Shown: piece after piece, positions 46,018 to 58,223 of the stretch
Numbering within the stretch: position 1 is the first letter of the stretch
How the letters are laid out: each line of letters starts with the position of its first letter
Assembly: GCA_963853835.1 (NCBI GenBank)
Contig: OY970825.1
Span: 32,809,670-32,873,669 of the forward strand
Direction: 5' to 3'
DNA length: 64,000 bases
From: Calendula officinalis
Taxonomy: Eukaryota; Streptophyta; Magnoliopsida; Asterales; Asteraceae
Notes under the pieces: generated by a model
Database searches by the model: none
What the model was told of the DNA's origin: nothing
The model's input: the letters and a program-made list of their open reading frames with translations, nothing else
Position numbers and translations under genes: made by a program

Positions 46018-46551
46018 AAGTTAGGTTTGTAAACGAACCGAACAAACTTGAACAGAGCTTGTTCATGTTTATTTGTTTAAGTTTAACCAAATAAACGAAT
46101 GAACACGAACACTTAAACGGACGAATTTTTTGTGTATGTGTTTGTGCTCGTTTGTTAAGAAACTAGTTTGTTCACGAACGGTTCGTGAACACATCATTAA
46201 GAAGATAAACAGAGGTAAACGAACCAACATATATGAACTAATACAAAATAATTATTATATAATTATTTTTATACGATTGTTTGTGCTTACTTGTCTGAGT
46301 AAAACAATTTTAATATAGATACTTCATATGTAAAGTTATCGAACATAATTGAATGACAACACATACGGACATTATCGAACGGATTACCAAACGATCAGGA
46401 CCACAAATGAACGCACGAGACATATGTTCATGTTTGTTAATTTAACTATACAAACACATATTCTTGTTCATGTTCCTTAGTTTAACAATAAACGAACCTG
46501 CCACTAAACAGTTCATGAACTATTCGTTGGGTGTTCAGTTCGTTTTCAGGA
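46018..46551. mobile_element. Probable hAT-like MITE, borders uncertain
   Basis: Both halves contain inverted copies of AAACGAAC and TTCATGTTTGTT-type blocks (for example TAAACGAACCGAACAAAC at the left and TGTTCAGTTCGTTTTC at the right). No target duplication could be fixed. Confidence 0.45.
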
Positions 46552-47434
46552 CAAAACCAAAATTATACAGACGCCACAACTATATCGATATCCAATCCCA
46601 TCAAATATAATGTGTGCAAATGAAATAATTTCACCCAAATATTAGCCCGAACCGAATTAACCAAACACAAAAAGCAACTTACAAGCTTTCCTTCATGATT
46701 TACAAACCAAATTAGTATTGTTGATCTAACATCAATAATTTCAAACCTAGAAAAATAAAACATTACCAAAAAAGGGCAATGATGTTATCTTCATCAAATA
46801 AAGAATAAAGCAAAAAAACATAACAAATATTTGTCATATTTAGTCAACCACCGTGGTCCGGTTGTTACCTTCATAACGCGTTTTTGCCAACTATTCCTAC
46901 TACTATTATCTCAAATTTCACTAACTTCCAAATTATTCAAATCGAAAGTCGATACTGAAATCTTCATAATTTTGCTTCCACTTATTTAAATCTTCTACCA
47001 GAAATTGTTAGGAAACTTCGTACTGCATCAACAACTTGTCTGCTGGTTTCAACATCAATTATCCGCATTTGTGAGCCCCATTTCCGTCAATTTCATAGCT
47101 GTCTTCCTACATCTTATCCCAATTTATGTTTTTAATTCCCAATTTTATATTTTGATGTGTGAACATCATAGGACCATTGACTACCTAATTGCCTTTTTTC
47201 GTACTTTCGCGTGATTTGGTAAAGGACTTTTTCGATTTAAGGACATTGCGTTTGATTGTTATTTTTCAAAACAGATAAATAACAAGTGGTTAGGGTTTCT
47301 GTGGAGTGATTACAGTTCTTCCCACTTCAAAACTGGAAAATTGGTTCTTGTTTAATAAGGTTTGTTGTTAATATTCTTTAATTCTTTTGTTCATCATCAT
47401 TAATTCTCACTTCTATTGCTGGATTGAAGCTAGC
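46552..47434. other. Upstream region of the receptor kinase
   Basis: Short ORFs here show no domain. The part nearest the gene (about 47220-47434) is probably promoter and 5' UTR; no definite TATA box is claimed. Confidence 0.4.
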
Positions 47435-49900
47435 ATGAAGTTTCGTAAACTTGAATTGCTAATTTTGGTCATGTCCACCATGTGTTTGATAAAATGCTCC
47501 TTAGAGTTTGAACCTAAAGATAACTATCTTCTAGATTGTGGATCACCCAAAAATAGTTCAATAGGTAATCGAATGTTCTTAGCAGACACATCCGATCACC
47601 GATTTCTCTCAACCCCAGAACAATTATCCATAAACGCATCAAAATCTCAGCAAATTTCATCAGATTACGGCTCTTCATTATACAATACTGCTAGAATCAT
47701 CAACAAAACTTCAAATTACACATTTCCAATCAACCAACATGGTCGTCATTTCATTCGATTGTATTTCTTCCCGTTTGATTCCGATCTCAAAACCCAAACA
47801 CACAACTTAAGCACAGCTAGATTCACCGTTTCAGCTCATGGGTTCACTCTTTTACAAGATTTCCAACCAGAAAACACTCCGGTTGTTAAAGAATACTCCT
47901 TAAACATAACTTCTGATAAATTAATCATCACATTTACCCCTTCAACCAATTCATTCGCCTTTTTAAACGCTATAGAAGTTGTTTCTCACCCAGATGAACT
48001 CATACCCCCAACTGCAAAAACTGTTGAGCTCCCAAATAACCACCATAACCTAATCACACAAGCATTACAAACAGTTGCTAGAATCAACATGGGAAATCAA
48101 ACAGTTTCTCCCGAAAACGACACATTATTCCGATCTTGGGATTCAGATGAACCTTATATAAAACAAAACAATCTTGTTCAATTTGTGTCAAATATAACTG
48201 CTGTTGATTACACATCATCAGGTGGTATAAATGAAGATATTGCTCCATTATTAGTTTATGGTACTGCTACTAAACTAGATACTTCCTCAAACCCTACATT
48301 TCTGTTAAACAACAGCTGGTCGTTTAATGTCGATTCGGGGTTTTCTTATTTGGTTCGGTTTCATTTTTGTGATATAATCGAGCGACCACCTTCGGATTTG
48401 GTATTAAATATTTATTTAAATTCTTTATTGGTTGCTAAAGATCTTAAATTAGGTGACAAAGTGTCGAATGTTTGGGGTGCTCCTTATTTTCTAGATGCTG
48501 TAACTAGGGTTAGTGAAAATGGGGTATTAAATGTAAGTATAGGTACAAGTATTACAAACGGGAATTACCCCGAAAGCATTTTAAACGGGCTCGAAATCTT
48601 AAAAATTAGCAGTTCTACAGGGAATCTTTATGAAGGTGATATAAAGTCGTTGACTTTTCGGTCAAAGAATAAAGTTTGGATCATAGCTGGTTCGGTTGGT
48701 GGATCGTTGGTTATTTTGCTAATTTTGGGTTGTGTCTTTTTCATAATAATTAGAAGAAATCGAAGAAAATTGTTGGGAAATTACTTAACCGAAAATGGGA
48801 ATAACAAGAATCTTGATGAAAGTACTATTTTTTCAAGATCGAAAATCGGTTATCGGTTTCCATTAATAGCAATTCAAGAAGCAACCGATAAATTTAGTGA
48901 AAATTTAATAATTGGTGTTGGTGGTTTTGGTAAAGTTTATAAAGGAATACTATCAGATGGTACAGTTGTGGCGGTTAAACGGGCTGCACCGCAATCTCAC
49001 CAAGGTTTAACCGAATTCCAAACCGAAATCGAAATGTTGTCACAATTTCGTCACCGACATTTAGTATCTTTAATCGGTTATTGTGATGAACGAAATGAAA
49101 TGATTATTATATACGAATACATGCAAAATGGTACTTTAAAAAACCATTTGTACGGTTCAGATCTTCCTAAATTAAGTTGGAAACAGAGACTCGATATTTG
49201 TATCGGGTCAGCAAGAGGCCTTCATTATCTTCACACGAGTAATTCAAAAGCGATTATTCATCGGGATGTGAAATCGGCAAATATTTTACTCGATGAAAAT
49301 TTCATGGCTAAAGTTGCTGATTTCGGGCTGTCAAAAGACGGGCCCGAGTTTGACCAAAGTCATGTTAGTACAGCTGTCAAAGGAAGTTTTGGGTATCTTG
49401 ACCCGGAATACATGACCCGACAAAAGTTGACTGAAAAATCCGATGTTTATTCTTTTGGTGTTGTGATGTTTGAGGTTCTTTGCGGGCGACCCGTTATCGA
49501 CCCGTCTCGTGAACGGGGTAAGGTTAGTTTGGTTGAATGGGTTAAAGATTGTCAGAAAAAAGACGAATTGGAGAAAGTTTTTGACCCGTTTCTTGTTGGG
49601 AAAATGAAAGCGGAATCTTTGAAGATATTTGTGGAAATTGCTGATAAATGTTTAGCAGAAGAAGGTGTTGAGAGACCAACAATGGCGAATGTGTTATGGA
49701 ATCTTGAGTGTGCCTTACGGATTGAAGGAATTGAAATGAAAACGGATCAAATGAGCAATGATTGTGCAAATAATGATGTGGAAAATGGTGTTTGTAGTGC
49801 ATTGTTGTTTAATGAAGGAAGTGTTGGTGATCTTGAAGGTGTTTCGATGAGTAGAGTTTTTTCGGAAATGGTTAAAGGTGAAAAGAATGAAATGAGGTGA
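47435..49900 (+). CDS. CrRLK1L-family malectin-like receptor kinase (At5g24010/HERK-like)
   Basis: A single-exon gene, normal for the family. The second in-frame ATG (47435) is preferred to 47387 because it starts a typical signal peptide (MKFRKLELLILVMSTMCLIK), giving 821 residues. The extracellular part (about 28-385) is malectin-like (NYLLDCGSP, YNTARIINKTSNYTFP, FIRLYFFPF, then VRFHFCDI) with many N-glycosylation sites. A membrane span follows (about 413-436, before RRNRRK). The kinase domain (about 485-760) has GVGGFGKVYKG, VAVKR with the ATP-binding Lys near 514, HRDVKSANILLDE near 607, DFGLS near 628 and GSFGYLDPEY, all catalytic residues present. Such receptors sense cell-wall state or RALF peptides at the plasma membrane. 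Ligand and exact orthologue cannot be told. Confidence 0.94.
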   Translation: MKFRKLELLILVMSTMCLIKCSLEFEPKDNYLLDCGSPKNSSIGNRMFLADTSDHRFLSTPEQLSINASKSQQISSDYGSSLYNTARIINKTSNYTFPINQHGRHFIRLYFFPFDSDLKTQTHNLSTARFTVSAHGFTLLQDFQPENTPVVKEYSLNITSDKLIITFTPSTNSFAFLNAIEVVSHPDELIPPTAKTVELPNNHHNLITQALQTVARINMGNQTVSPENDTLFRSWDSDEPYIKQNNLVQFVSNITAVDYTSSGGINEDIAPLLVYGTATKLDTSSNPTFLLNNSWSFNVDSGFSYLVRFHFCDIIERPPSDLVLNIYLNSLLVAKDLKLGDKVSNVWGAPYFLDAVTRVSENGVLNVSIGTSITNGNYPESILNGLEILKISSSTGNLYEGDIKSLTFRSKNKVWIIAGSVGGSLVILLILGCVFFIIIRRNRRKLLGNYLTENGNNKNLDESTIFSRSKIGYRFPLIAIQEATDKFSENLIIGVGGFGKVYKGILSDGTVVAVKRAAPQSHQGLTEFQTEIEMLSQFRHRHLVSLIGYCDERNEMIIIYEYMQNGTLKNHLYGSDLPKLSWKQRLDICIGSARGLHYLHTSNSKAIIHRDVKSANILLDENFMAKVADFGLSKDGPEFDQSHVSTAVKGSFGYLDPEYMTRQKLTEKSDVYSFGVVMFEVLCGRPVIDPSRERGKVSLVEWVKDCQKKDELEKVFDPFLVGKMKAESLKIFVEIADKCLAEEGVERPTMANVLWNLECALRIEGIEMKTDQMSNDCANNDVENGVCSALLFNEGSVGDLEGVSMSRVFSEMVKGEKNEMR

Positions 49901-50044
49901 AAAATGTTGTTGATTTAGGGGTAAGATTTGTATATGATTGATAAAAAAATGTGTGCTTTTGTATGTTTTGTATTACATAAAAAAGCTTTCCAATTTGTTA
50001 ATTTGATATTCTTTTTATCATTAATTGGAGTTATTGAATTAATA

Positions 50045-50131
50045 TTTGGTGATGATCTGGTGGTAAGGGCTTCTAAACGATTTCCTATAGGTCATGTGTT
50101 CGATACCTTCCTTATAAAATAAATAAATAAA
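50045..50131 (+). repeat. Possible tRNA-derived SINE fragment downstream of the kinase
   Basis: GATCTGGTGGTAAGGGCTTC resembles a pol III A box, and GGTCATGTGTTCGATACC, about 40 bp later, a B box. A short AT-rich tail (AAATAAATAAATAA) follows. No target duplication identified. Confidence 0.45.
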
Positions 50132-50194
50132 TAAGCATAATCTTATGATTGGTACATGTATTTGCATCCCGACACAATTCCACCATACGCACGT

Positions 50195-50258
50195 TTACAT
50201 ATTTTCTTTTCATACTCACCACACTATTACATATTTTCTTTTCATACTCACCACACTA
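50195..50258. repeat. 32-bp tandem duplication
   Basis: TTACATATTTTCTTTTCATA plus 12 bases (50195-50226) is repeated exactly at 50227-50258. Confidence 0.95.
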
Positions 50259-50630
50259 GCAAACACAAGTCACAGACACGCATTTTTGTATACATTTTCA
50301 TACTCACATGTCTTTCATTGCGTATTTTCTTATAGGTAGGCACATAAATATCATATTCTTTCACTTGCATTTTTGTTGGAGGTCTTTTTGAAATCATTCT
50401 CTCTACCTCCAGGTAGATATATGTCTATCTACATCTTACCTCATGTATACACCTTATTTGAAGGGATAGAATATCATACTAGTAATTATAATGGTTCATG
50501 ATTCATCAGATTATCGGCAACTATTATGAAAGTGGTGTTGTGACATATATGGATACAATTTCTACGCATTTGCTTAAATACTCACATTGACACATATTAA
50601 CATGATTATGTCATTTGTCATAATCCACAA
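50259..50630. other. Intergenic region
   Basis: Nothing recognised. Confidence 0.5.
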
Positions 50631-50633
50631 TAA

Positions 50634-51354
50634 GGGGGCGTTTGGCTCGACGTAATCATCCGTAATGTAATTGAAATCGGTTGTATATGAATTCGGTTGT
50701 AATTGAATTGGGTTGTAATTGAATACGCTTACGTGTTTGGTTACCAAAATTTTGAGTTGTAATTCAAATCAATACTTATGACTTTTTTTAAAAACTTTTT
50801 AATATTTTATTATTTTTTATTTTTTTATATTATTATTATTTTTTATTATTTTTTTATTATTTGTTTACTTTAAAAAAAAATAAATAGTTTTTATTTTTTT
50901 AATTTTTTAATTTTTTTAATTTATTAAATTTTTTTTAATTTTTTAATTTTTTTAAAATTTTAAAATTTTTTTAAAATTTTTTAAAATTTTTAAAAATTTT
51001 TAAAATTTTTTAAAATTTTTAAAATTTTTTAAAAATTTTTAAATTTTTTTTAAAATTTTTAAAATTTTAAAATTTTTTAAATTTTTAAATTTTTTAAATT
51101 TTTAAATTTTTTAAATTTTTTTAAATGATTTTAAAATCTGAAGCATATAAGATATTCAAATTTGTTAGTTTACTAAAGGACCGTAATTGAATTCTTGGGG
51201 TGTGGGGACGGATTTCAATTACAACGAATATCGTAATTCGAAATTACGTCGTAATTGAATTACGAAAAAAAAAAGTCATCCAAACGTCCTCCGTAATGTA
51301 ATTGAATTACAATTACGGAAGATTACGGAGGATTACGTCAAAACAAACGGGGCC
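50634..51354. mobile_element. PIF/Harbinger-like MITE, same family as 34490-34813
   Basis: Ends GGGGGCGTTTG and CAAACGGGGCC flanked by TAA (50631-50633 and 51355-51357). Subterminal blocks GACGTAATCATCCGTAATG and its inverse GGATTACGTC are conserved between the copies. The centre (50780-51130) is almost pure T/A runs. Confidence 0.85.
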
Positions 51355-51404
51355 TAAGGGTATTTGTAACTTTTAAAAGGGTAATCAAACTGTACCGAAA
51401 TTAT

Positions 51405-51571
51405 TATTTCCTTTGTTCCAAAACTATTATAATTACAATGTATTATTTAATTAAACTTTTCCTTTTTAACTTAAATACTTAATAATTGTTTGAGATTTGG
51501 AAGTAGACAATTTATATTAGGACATACTAAAATAGAAAGATAGACAATAAAATTGAGATGAAGGGAGTATT
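51405..51571. mobile_element. Diverged Stowaway-like MITE
   Basis: Left TTTCCTTTGTTCCAAAACTA and the right-end complement of ACTCCCTTCATCTCAATTTT both resemble the Stowaway end CTCCCTCCGTCCCA, with TA at the borders. Confidence 0.5.
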
Positions 51572-52129
51572 AGATTAGTTAAATCAAGAAAATAGTTGGT
51601 TTTTTCGGTTTGGTTACCATTTTTGTGAGGGATGGCTAACCAAAAAAAATAAAATGTAAGCTACTAATTAGAAAATTGTTTAGGTGTTCCAATGTCAATA
51701 TTAACCAAACTAATCAATGGTTAGTGCTGGTGTAGCAGATAGAACCGTTGCAATTGTACCAGATGGGCCGGGTTGGAATCCCTTTATTTTTCAATCAATT
51801 TAACCAATCAATTGTACCCTTATCATACATCTCTTATTCTGTTTTGTTTATTGCAATTAGATTTACAATCAAGTTTTTACACAATGCCTTTCGCTATATT
51901 TGTAAATAATTGAATGAACCAACTAATTAATTCGTTAATTTTGGCTTGGTTGAAATTTAAATTAATTTTTTGAAATGGGTATGATGAATTCATTCCGTTT
52001 GTGACTAAAATAATTATAGAAAATGATCACAACACTAATGTAAATACATGCATTAAAAACTTGTATAATAATCAATAACCGCCCCTGTATTTTGGGAATC
52101 AACTACCATCAATAAAAGTATAAACGTTT
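51572..52129. other. AT-rich intergenic region
   Basis: Nothing recognised. Confidence 0.5.
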
Positions 52130-52138
52130 TATACATAT

Positions 52139-52489
52139 GGGTCCGGATCCGGTGAGGACCCAAAAACCGGTGAGGACTGCGAGGACTCCAAACAAAACTT
52201 TGAAAATGATCCAAAACAAGTTTTTTTCAAAAAAAGTTTTTTTTAAACCCTAAAAATCGCAGCCTATAAGAACTAAAAAAATCAAAAAAAAAAAAAACGA
52301 TAAAAAAAATATGGATCATAATTTTGATCCATAAAAAAAATATGGATCATCAAGCAAAAAAAAAAGTGGATCATAACTTTTTTAAAAAATGTTTTTTGGG
52401 TCAAATATAGTAATAATCATGGGGAGTTATATATATTTTTTCGGAATTTTTTGAAAATTTTTTAAGGTGTCCTCACCGGATCCCACTTC
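52139..52489. mobile_element. Mutator-like MITE
   Basis: Inverted ends containing GGATCCGGTGAGGAC (near 52145) and GTCCTCACCGGATCC (near 52469). The 9-bp sequence TATACATAT flanks both sides (52130-52138 and 52491-52499, one base of slack on the right). Purine-rich interior with no gene. Confidence 0.75.
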
Positions 52490-52499
52490 TTATACATAT

Positions 52500-54015
52500 A
52501 ACTACCTTTTAATGACAAATCTGCGAGTTGTAATTAACAAAACCCAATACTTATATAGTACTATATATAACTTCTATAACCATCTGTTTTAAGTATGATT
52601 AAAATTTATGTTGTCTGTGTGAAAACGTGAACTAACTTACTGTGTAACTAACTAACTATCTAGTAATTTATTACATGACTATATAAAGTAAATCATTTGT
52701 CATAAATCTGATTAAAAAAAATATACTACAATGACTATTACTTCAAATTCAAACATGAACGATGTAACAATTTAGTTAAAGTTAATGATTTAAATCGTTT
52801 CCAAAAAAAAAAGTTAATGATTTAAAGATATAGTAATAAAAAAAAATTATACTCTCTAATCTCTATGTATCATTCGAAATTTGAAACTAGTTCTAGCTAA
52901 ACGAATATGTAACTTAGAAAAAAAATTCGTTAGTTAACATATAGTAGCAAATTAATTGTCATAATTGCTCCATTTAGGTTTTAACAAATTATAAAAAAAA
53001 TCTACAACAATGGAATAATATTAAAACTTGAATGATATATCCAATTAAATGAAACAAGTTTAAATGACCTTAATAAATCATATAAATATATTCTTGTGTT
53101 GAAGAAAAACATTAAAAGACTTTAGTGAAATAATGGTAAAATGTTATTATTATTTAATAATTTTCATCCTTAATATTACTATATATTAATATATACCATT
53201 TAAGAGTAGATGAACAATAGCTGATGATGTTTACACCACATGTTTTAATGCATGTATCATAATAGTTGCATTAGTGAGTTGTATAGTATGCATAAATACT
53301 TGTACAGTGTGATATAAACATCAAAATATGTGGTACATAAATTAATTCACATGAACAATATCACACAACTAACCTTTTTTCTAAACGGCCTTTTATTTTG
53401 ACTTTTTCTTTATATATATTTTTAAATATTTTTATATTTGCAATAAACTTATTATATTTATAGATATAGTTTAATAATATTATTACATTGATTACTTGAC
53501 ATGTAATCTGTTAAACATTTCAGATTTATGCTCGAAAGTTATGTTACGGAAACATCTTGTAACCTATATTTTATTTTTTAATATAAAATAATATTTTAGT
53601 ATTATATGGATATCAATAAATACTCTTTTAAGTATAATATGAAAATTTAAGCAATATTGTGCTGGTAAAATCTACTACTCCTCATTTAGGCAAAACCCTT
53701 CAAATTAGAAGTTATTGTGTTATTTAAGTACGCTTGTATAACATGCAAGTAATATAACTTATCTTAGTTTATAAAGTTGAACTTAATAAGAATCTTGTAA
53801 TAAATGACAAGAAAAAGAAAAAACATATAAACGGAAAGAAAATAACTACTTCATAAGCAAATTCTAAATAAATTAAATTATTTACTAAATTATTGAATAA
53901 GTTACCCAATCATTTCTCATAGATTTTAATTTTTTATATTTACAAGAGATAAATCTTAACTATAGATTAGTAATAACTATTGATCAAAATTAATAAACAT
54001 GAAGAATATTTTGGT
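52500..54015. other. AT-rich intergenic region
   Basis: About 1.5 kb with no recognisable gene or element ends. Confidence 0.5.
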
Positions 54016-54262
54016 CATTTCACACCCACATAAATTTTAATCTATTTTTCTTTTATTTTTTTAATTATTTTTTTTAATTCCTTTTTTTATTTAATATTAT
54101 GTGATAATCATGTATGAGTATATATTGGATCACATATGACTTTTTCTAGTCATTTGACACCCACATAAATTTTAATCTATTTTTGTTTTATTTTTTTATT
54201 AATTTTTTTATTTAATATTATGTGATAATCATGTATGAGTGTATATTTGATCACATATGATT
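54016..54262. repeat. Tandem duplication, unit about 135 bp
   Basis: CACCCACATAAATTTTAATC to GATCACATATGA occurs at 54016-54150 and again from 54151, with small differences in T-run lengths. Confidence 0.9.
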
Positions 54263-54302
54263 TTTTTTTACAAACACATGTGATCAAGTAGATAATCACA
54301 TG

Positions 54303-54822
54303 TAGGGATGAACAGAAAAAGCGGGTAACCGGAATTGGAACCGGAACCGCTTTGGAACCGCCGGTTCTGGTTCCTAAAATTATGGAACTGCCGTAAGAGG
54401 TCCCGGTTCTCAAAATTTAGAAACCGGTAACCGGTGGATAACCGGAACCGGCGATTATTCGGTCTATTTTTGTTAAAATATTATATATTTGAGAAATTTA
54501 ATGTTCAAATTTAACAATATGATAAATTTTACGTAACTTTGAATTAGTTTAGTCATTAATTAGTCTAAATATAGTGATTTAACAATATAATAATTAGACA
54601 ATCTTATGTTTAAATGTTTGGAATTTATGATTATTCAAAGATTAGTAGATAAAATGATAAAAAATGATTAATATTTAAGCTTTGCATCTTATTTTAATTT
54701 TACGATTTTAGAGATTGGGTAACCGGAACCGGCACCGGAACCGGGGGTTCCGGTTCCGAAAATTGAGGAACCGGTACAAGAGGTTTCGGTTCCGATCGGA
54801 ACCGGTGTTATGCTCACCCCTA
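54303..54822. mobile_element. hAT-type MITE
   Basis: Ends TAGGGATGAACAG and the complement of TTAGGGGTGAGCA, with the exact 8-bp duplication ATCACATG (54295-54302 and 54823-54830). Arms rich in GGAACCGGTAACCGG-type sequence. The ORF at 54177-54413 crosses its border and is not a gene. Confidence 0.88.
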
Positions 54823-55108
54823 ATCACATGTGATTATCAAATGAATTTTTTAACGAAAAAAATATAAATAAATAAATAAAATAAAATTATGTAAATGTCA
54901 AATAATTAAAATACTCCTCCTTGTATAAAATATGTAATTAATCTTAACCATTAATTATTATTGATTAATTGTTGAGATTTTTTTTAATACTATAAAAAAA
55001 ATAAGAACTACAATGAACAAATTATAATTATTGTTATAAAATATTGATGTGATTACTTCTCATCCATCATTTGCCCGTCTTAACAAACAAGTAACGTATT
55101 TATTTTAA

Positions 55109-55278
55109 GAGTTTTGATAATGACAGCTCTTAGGGTTGTGTCTAAGCGTATAAAAGTTGTACATTAAATTGTGGAAAGAAGTGGTTCCTAATTAAAATTC
55201 AAGAGGTAGTTATAAATTGATGTAAAAGCTTCTGATGCGTGTCTATTGACATCTCTTAAGTTGTCATTAACAAAATCC
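55109..55278. mobile_element. Mutator-like MITE
   Basis: Inverted ends GAGTTTTGATAATGACA and the complement of GGATTTTGTTAATGACA, with the exact 9-bp duplication TTATTTTAA (55100-55108 and 55279-55287). Confidence 0.88.
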
Positions 55279-55290
55279 TTATTTTAATAT

Positions 55291-55440
55291 TAGGGTTTTG
55301 TTAATGACAACCCTTAGGGCTGTCTCTAACGTGCATAAAACGTTTGTACATTCATTGACGGAGTAGTTTTCCTAAAATTCAGGGGGCAATTTTTACATTA
55401 TTTTTGTCTTCTTATTGACAGCCCTTAGGGTTGTTATTAT
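55291..55440. mobile_element. Partial second copy of the same MITE family
   Basis: Starts TAGGGTTTTGTTAATGACA only a few bases after the first copy's target duplication. It contains CCCTTAGGGCTGTC and its inverse near the right, but no proper right end. Confidence 0.55.
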
Positions 55441-56783
55441 ATTTTTATATTAATATTATTGCAAAATATTTATATCTACATAATTAAAAGAAAAAAAGGA
55501 AAAAATCTTACAAGGACATAAAACACGATTTGATCATGGTTGATCTAGAAACCTGTTTGACCAAAAATACTTTTAGACTAGAGAGAAAACAAATTTATGT
55601 ACCATTAGTGGAAACAAATTTATAAATCCATCAATTAATGGAAACAAATTAATTGGATAGATGAAGGGCTTGTATAATATTCAAAAGTACCCCTTGAGAA
55701 ATACAGTAACTCTTTAACAATTTATCCCTTTTAAATGTAAATTTCTTTTCTCATACGATCAAAGGTAGTCTAGAAAGATTAAAAGCAAGAGTGTGAGAGT
55801 GGTGCATATATGTAGCAACTGCACTATCATTAACAGAATCAATATAACCAGACAAATTAATTAACACATAATCATATCATTAATATTAATTTTGTCATCA
55901 AAATGGTAAAATCTACAAAATGTCTCGTCTTTAATCTCTAATAGAAAAAAAAGTACACTTTATGGCGAAAGAGTTCACCCATATGATTCTGGACTACCCG
56001 CAAAAATAAGTGGTCATTCTATGATTAGACGGTTTACAAAATGAATCACAATGCAGATTACCAAAAAAAAAAAACATGAAAGATATAATCAGATAAAATT
56101 TGTCATAGAATCATTTTTTTTAACGGCAAGTTAGTTAGTTAGTGGTTCGAGTCAGCAGTGACATCCAACCGGGCAGTATACCATCCTCGAAGTCATCTTC
56201 TTTTTTTTGGGGAACAAACCCCACCACCTTTATTATCTTCAAGTTTTGCCTCCAACAAATTTTGAATCTAAAATCTCTTGAAGAAAAATCTCAAAGCTAT
56301 CCTTGGTGACCTGTGTAAACAAACCTATGTACACATAACGAAACTACATAAAAGTAATAAACATAACAAAAAAAAAGGCCAAAGAATTAAATTGTAAGGA
56401 AGTATGACAAGGGGTACTTTAGAAACCCTATAAAAGATAAGGATGTTCACAAAATATAACATTAAATGCAACTATTGCCTTCATTAAAAATAAACCCTTA
56501 ATAGAAACAATTTAATTTGTTGTTTACTTAGAAATTTTATAATTTGGGCATCTATGATAATCTTCCATCAAAATTCAAATACATTAACGATTATTTTGAC
56601 CGGGAAAATGTTAACAAAAAGATTTAAATCTTTTAACTATTCAAAATCAAAATTTTATCGACCGCGCCTTTGTAAAGGGTAGTTTTGTCATTCAAGTAAG
56701 ACAATGCCGCACTCTCAATGTTCGTATATAAACGACATACGTCCAAACACTTTCGCATAATAAAATATACAGAAAAACACGAA
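55441..56783. other. Intergenic region with a repeat near 56105-56240
   Basis: No gene. The piece 56110-56235 (GTTAGTTAGTGGTTCGAGTC ... GGGGAACAAACCCCACCACC) is present in inverted orientation at about 58735-58862, so it is a dispersed repeat, perhaps a SINE. The rest is AT-rich. Confidence 0.5.
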
Positions 56784-58223
56784 ATGTCCACATCAAGAAA
56801 ATTTAATACCAATGTTGGTCTTTTTGCTTCATCAAAACAACATTCTCTTTTTCCGCTGACGATTCCTTGCCCAAATATATCCAAGGAAGAGTACCGTATA
56901 TTCTATTATCACGAGCGAAGGTTGTTTACTGTCTTGCTTGTATTTCTATATCGAGAGGTTGTCCAGTCGACACTCATTTTGGGTTTTCTTTTATGGCTAG
57001 AGAGAGAAGGATATACCTCTAAGAATCTTGTTCAAACCATCGTCGATTCTTTATCCTTGGCCGCCATAGATTTAGTCATTGATGAGGCGGTTATTTGCTT
57101 AAAATGCGTAGAGAAAAAAGATAATAAGTTCCTATTAGAGGGATATGACGTCGTGTTGCTTAATAATATTTTGGATCGAAAGAAGATAAGTTTAAAGGAG
57201 TTACATGAAAATCGCTATTGGATTTTCAATGAGGTGTCTCGTATAGCAAAAGATGTTTGTGCTAAGGCGTTTGATGACATTTTGAGCCAATTTATGAGGC
57301 GTGGTGTACCATCGACTATAGTTTCCCCAAATAGGCCGTTAGTTCCTTTTGGAAACGCAAATGGTGTTTTACTAAATCCAATTATTGATTTTGGGCAATA
57401 TAACAATTTATTCCCGAATGGCCCACCGAGCATAAAAGAGGAGGACCACGAAGTATCTCCAGATGATCGAACCATTTTTCTAACCTTTTCAAAAGGGTAC
57501 CCCATTTCTGAAGGTGAAGTTAGAGACTACTTCACAAGGTATATGTGCCTATTTAATTTTATGATATACTCCGTTATACTCCTTCAATTCCGTCCCAATT
57601 TTATTGTTCATGTTTTCTTTTTTATATGTCACAAAATTATTGTCCACTTGAAAATGCGACCAACAAAAAAACAGTTAACTGGTAAAGATAAAATACTATT
57701 GGTTGCACAGCGTAATAAATACATTTTTTTTAAACAGTGGAAATCTTGTCTGTGGATAATAATTTTGGGACGGAGGGCTATATGAATCTTAGAAAGTATT
57801 GTATTTAATAGATGATTTATACACCACATAAACTAATTCATGCATCACACTATATAACATTTAAAACAAATTATACAATCACTGCAAATCAATTATTGTG
57901 GTGTGCAGTCGTGGTGTAGAAATCACCTTTCATTGTATTATATGTGTTCGCTAACTCTTAATATTGATTTGATGACCAGTTACTTTGGGGATTTCATCGA
58001 GACAATTTACATGCACGAAGTAGGACCAGATGAGCAACCTTTATATGCTCGAATTGTTGCTTGCTCACACACGATGGTAAAAGTCATCGTTGAGAGAGAT
58101 GGTCGTGATGGTAAATCAAAATACAACATTAATGGGAAGCATGTTTGGGCCCGAAAGTATGTGAAGAAGAAACCGGCTAGGGTGTTGCCAACTCAACCGC
58201 TCATTGCACCACCACAACCTTAG
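56784..58223 (+). CDS. Plant-specific protein with an RRM-like C-terminal domain
   Basis: Two exons, 56784-57538 and 57980-58223, with GT-AG intron and matched phase (AG|T), give 332 residues. ATG 56784 (MSTSRKFNTN) is chosen over 56718 because family members begin near this region. The N-terminal part (about 30-170) is helical, with SKEEYRIFYYHERRLFTVLL and LGFLLWLEREGYTS. A Pro/Asn-rich linker follows. About 235-320 forms an RRM-like fold across the intron: TIFLTFSKGYPISEGEVRDY as first strand and helix, then INGKHVWARKYVKKK as last strand. Canonical RNP1 aromatic residues are not obvious. I recognise the family as uncharacterised plant proteins; RNA binding is an inference. The gene looks intact. 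Confidence 0.82.
57579..57778. mobile_element. Stowaway MITE in the intron of the RRM-like gene
   Basis: Ends CTCCTTCAATTCCGTCCCAA and TTTTGGGACGGAGGG, flanked by TA (57577-57578, 57779-57780). About 200 bp of the 441-bp intron. Confidence 0.82.
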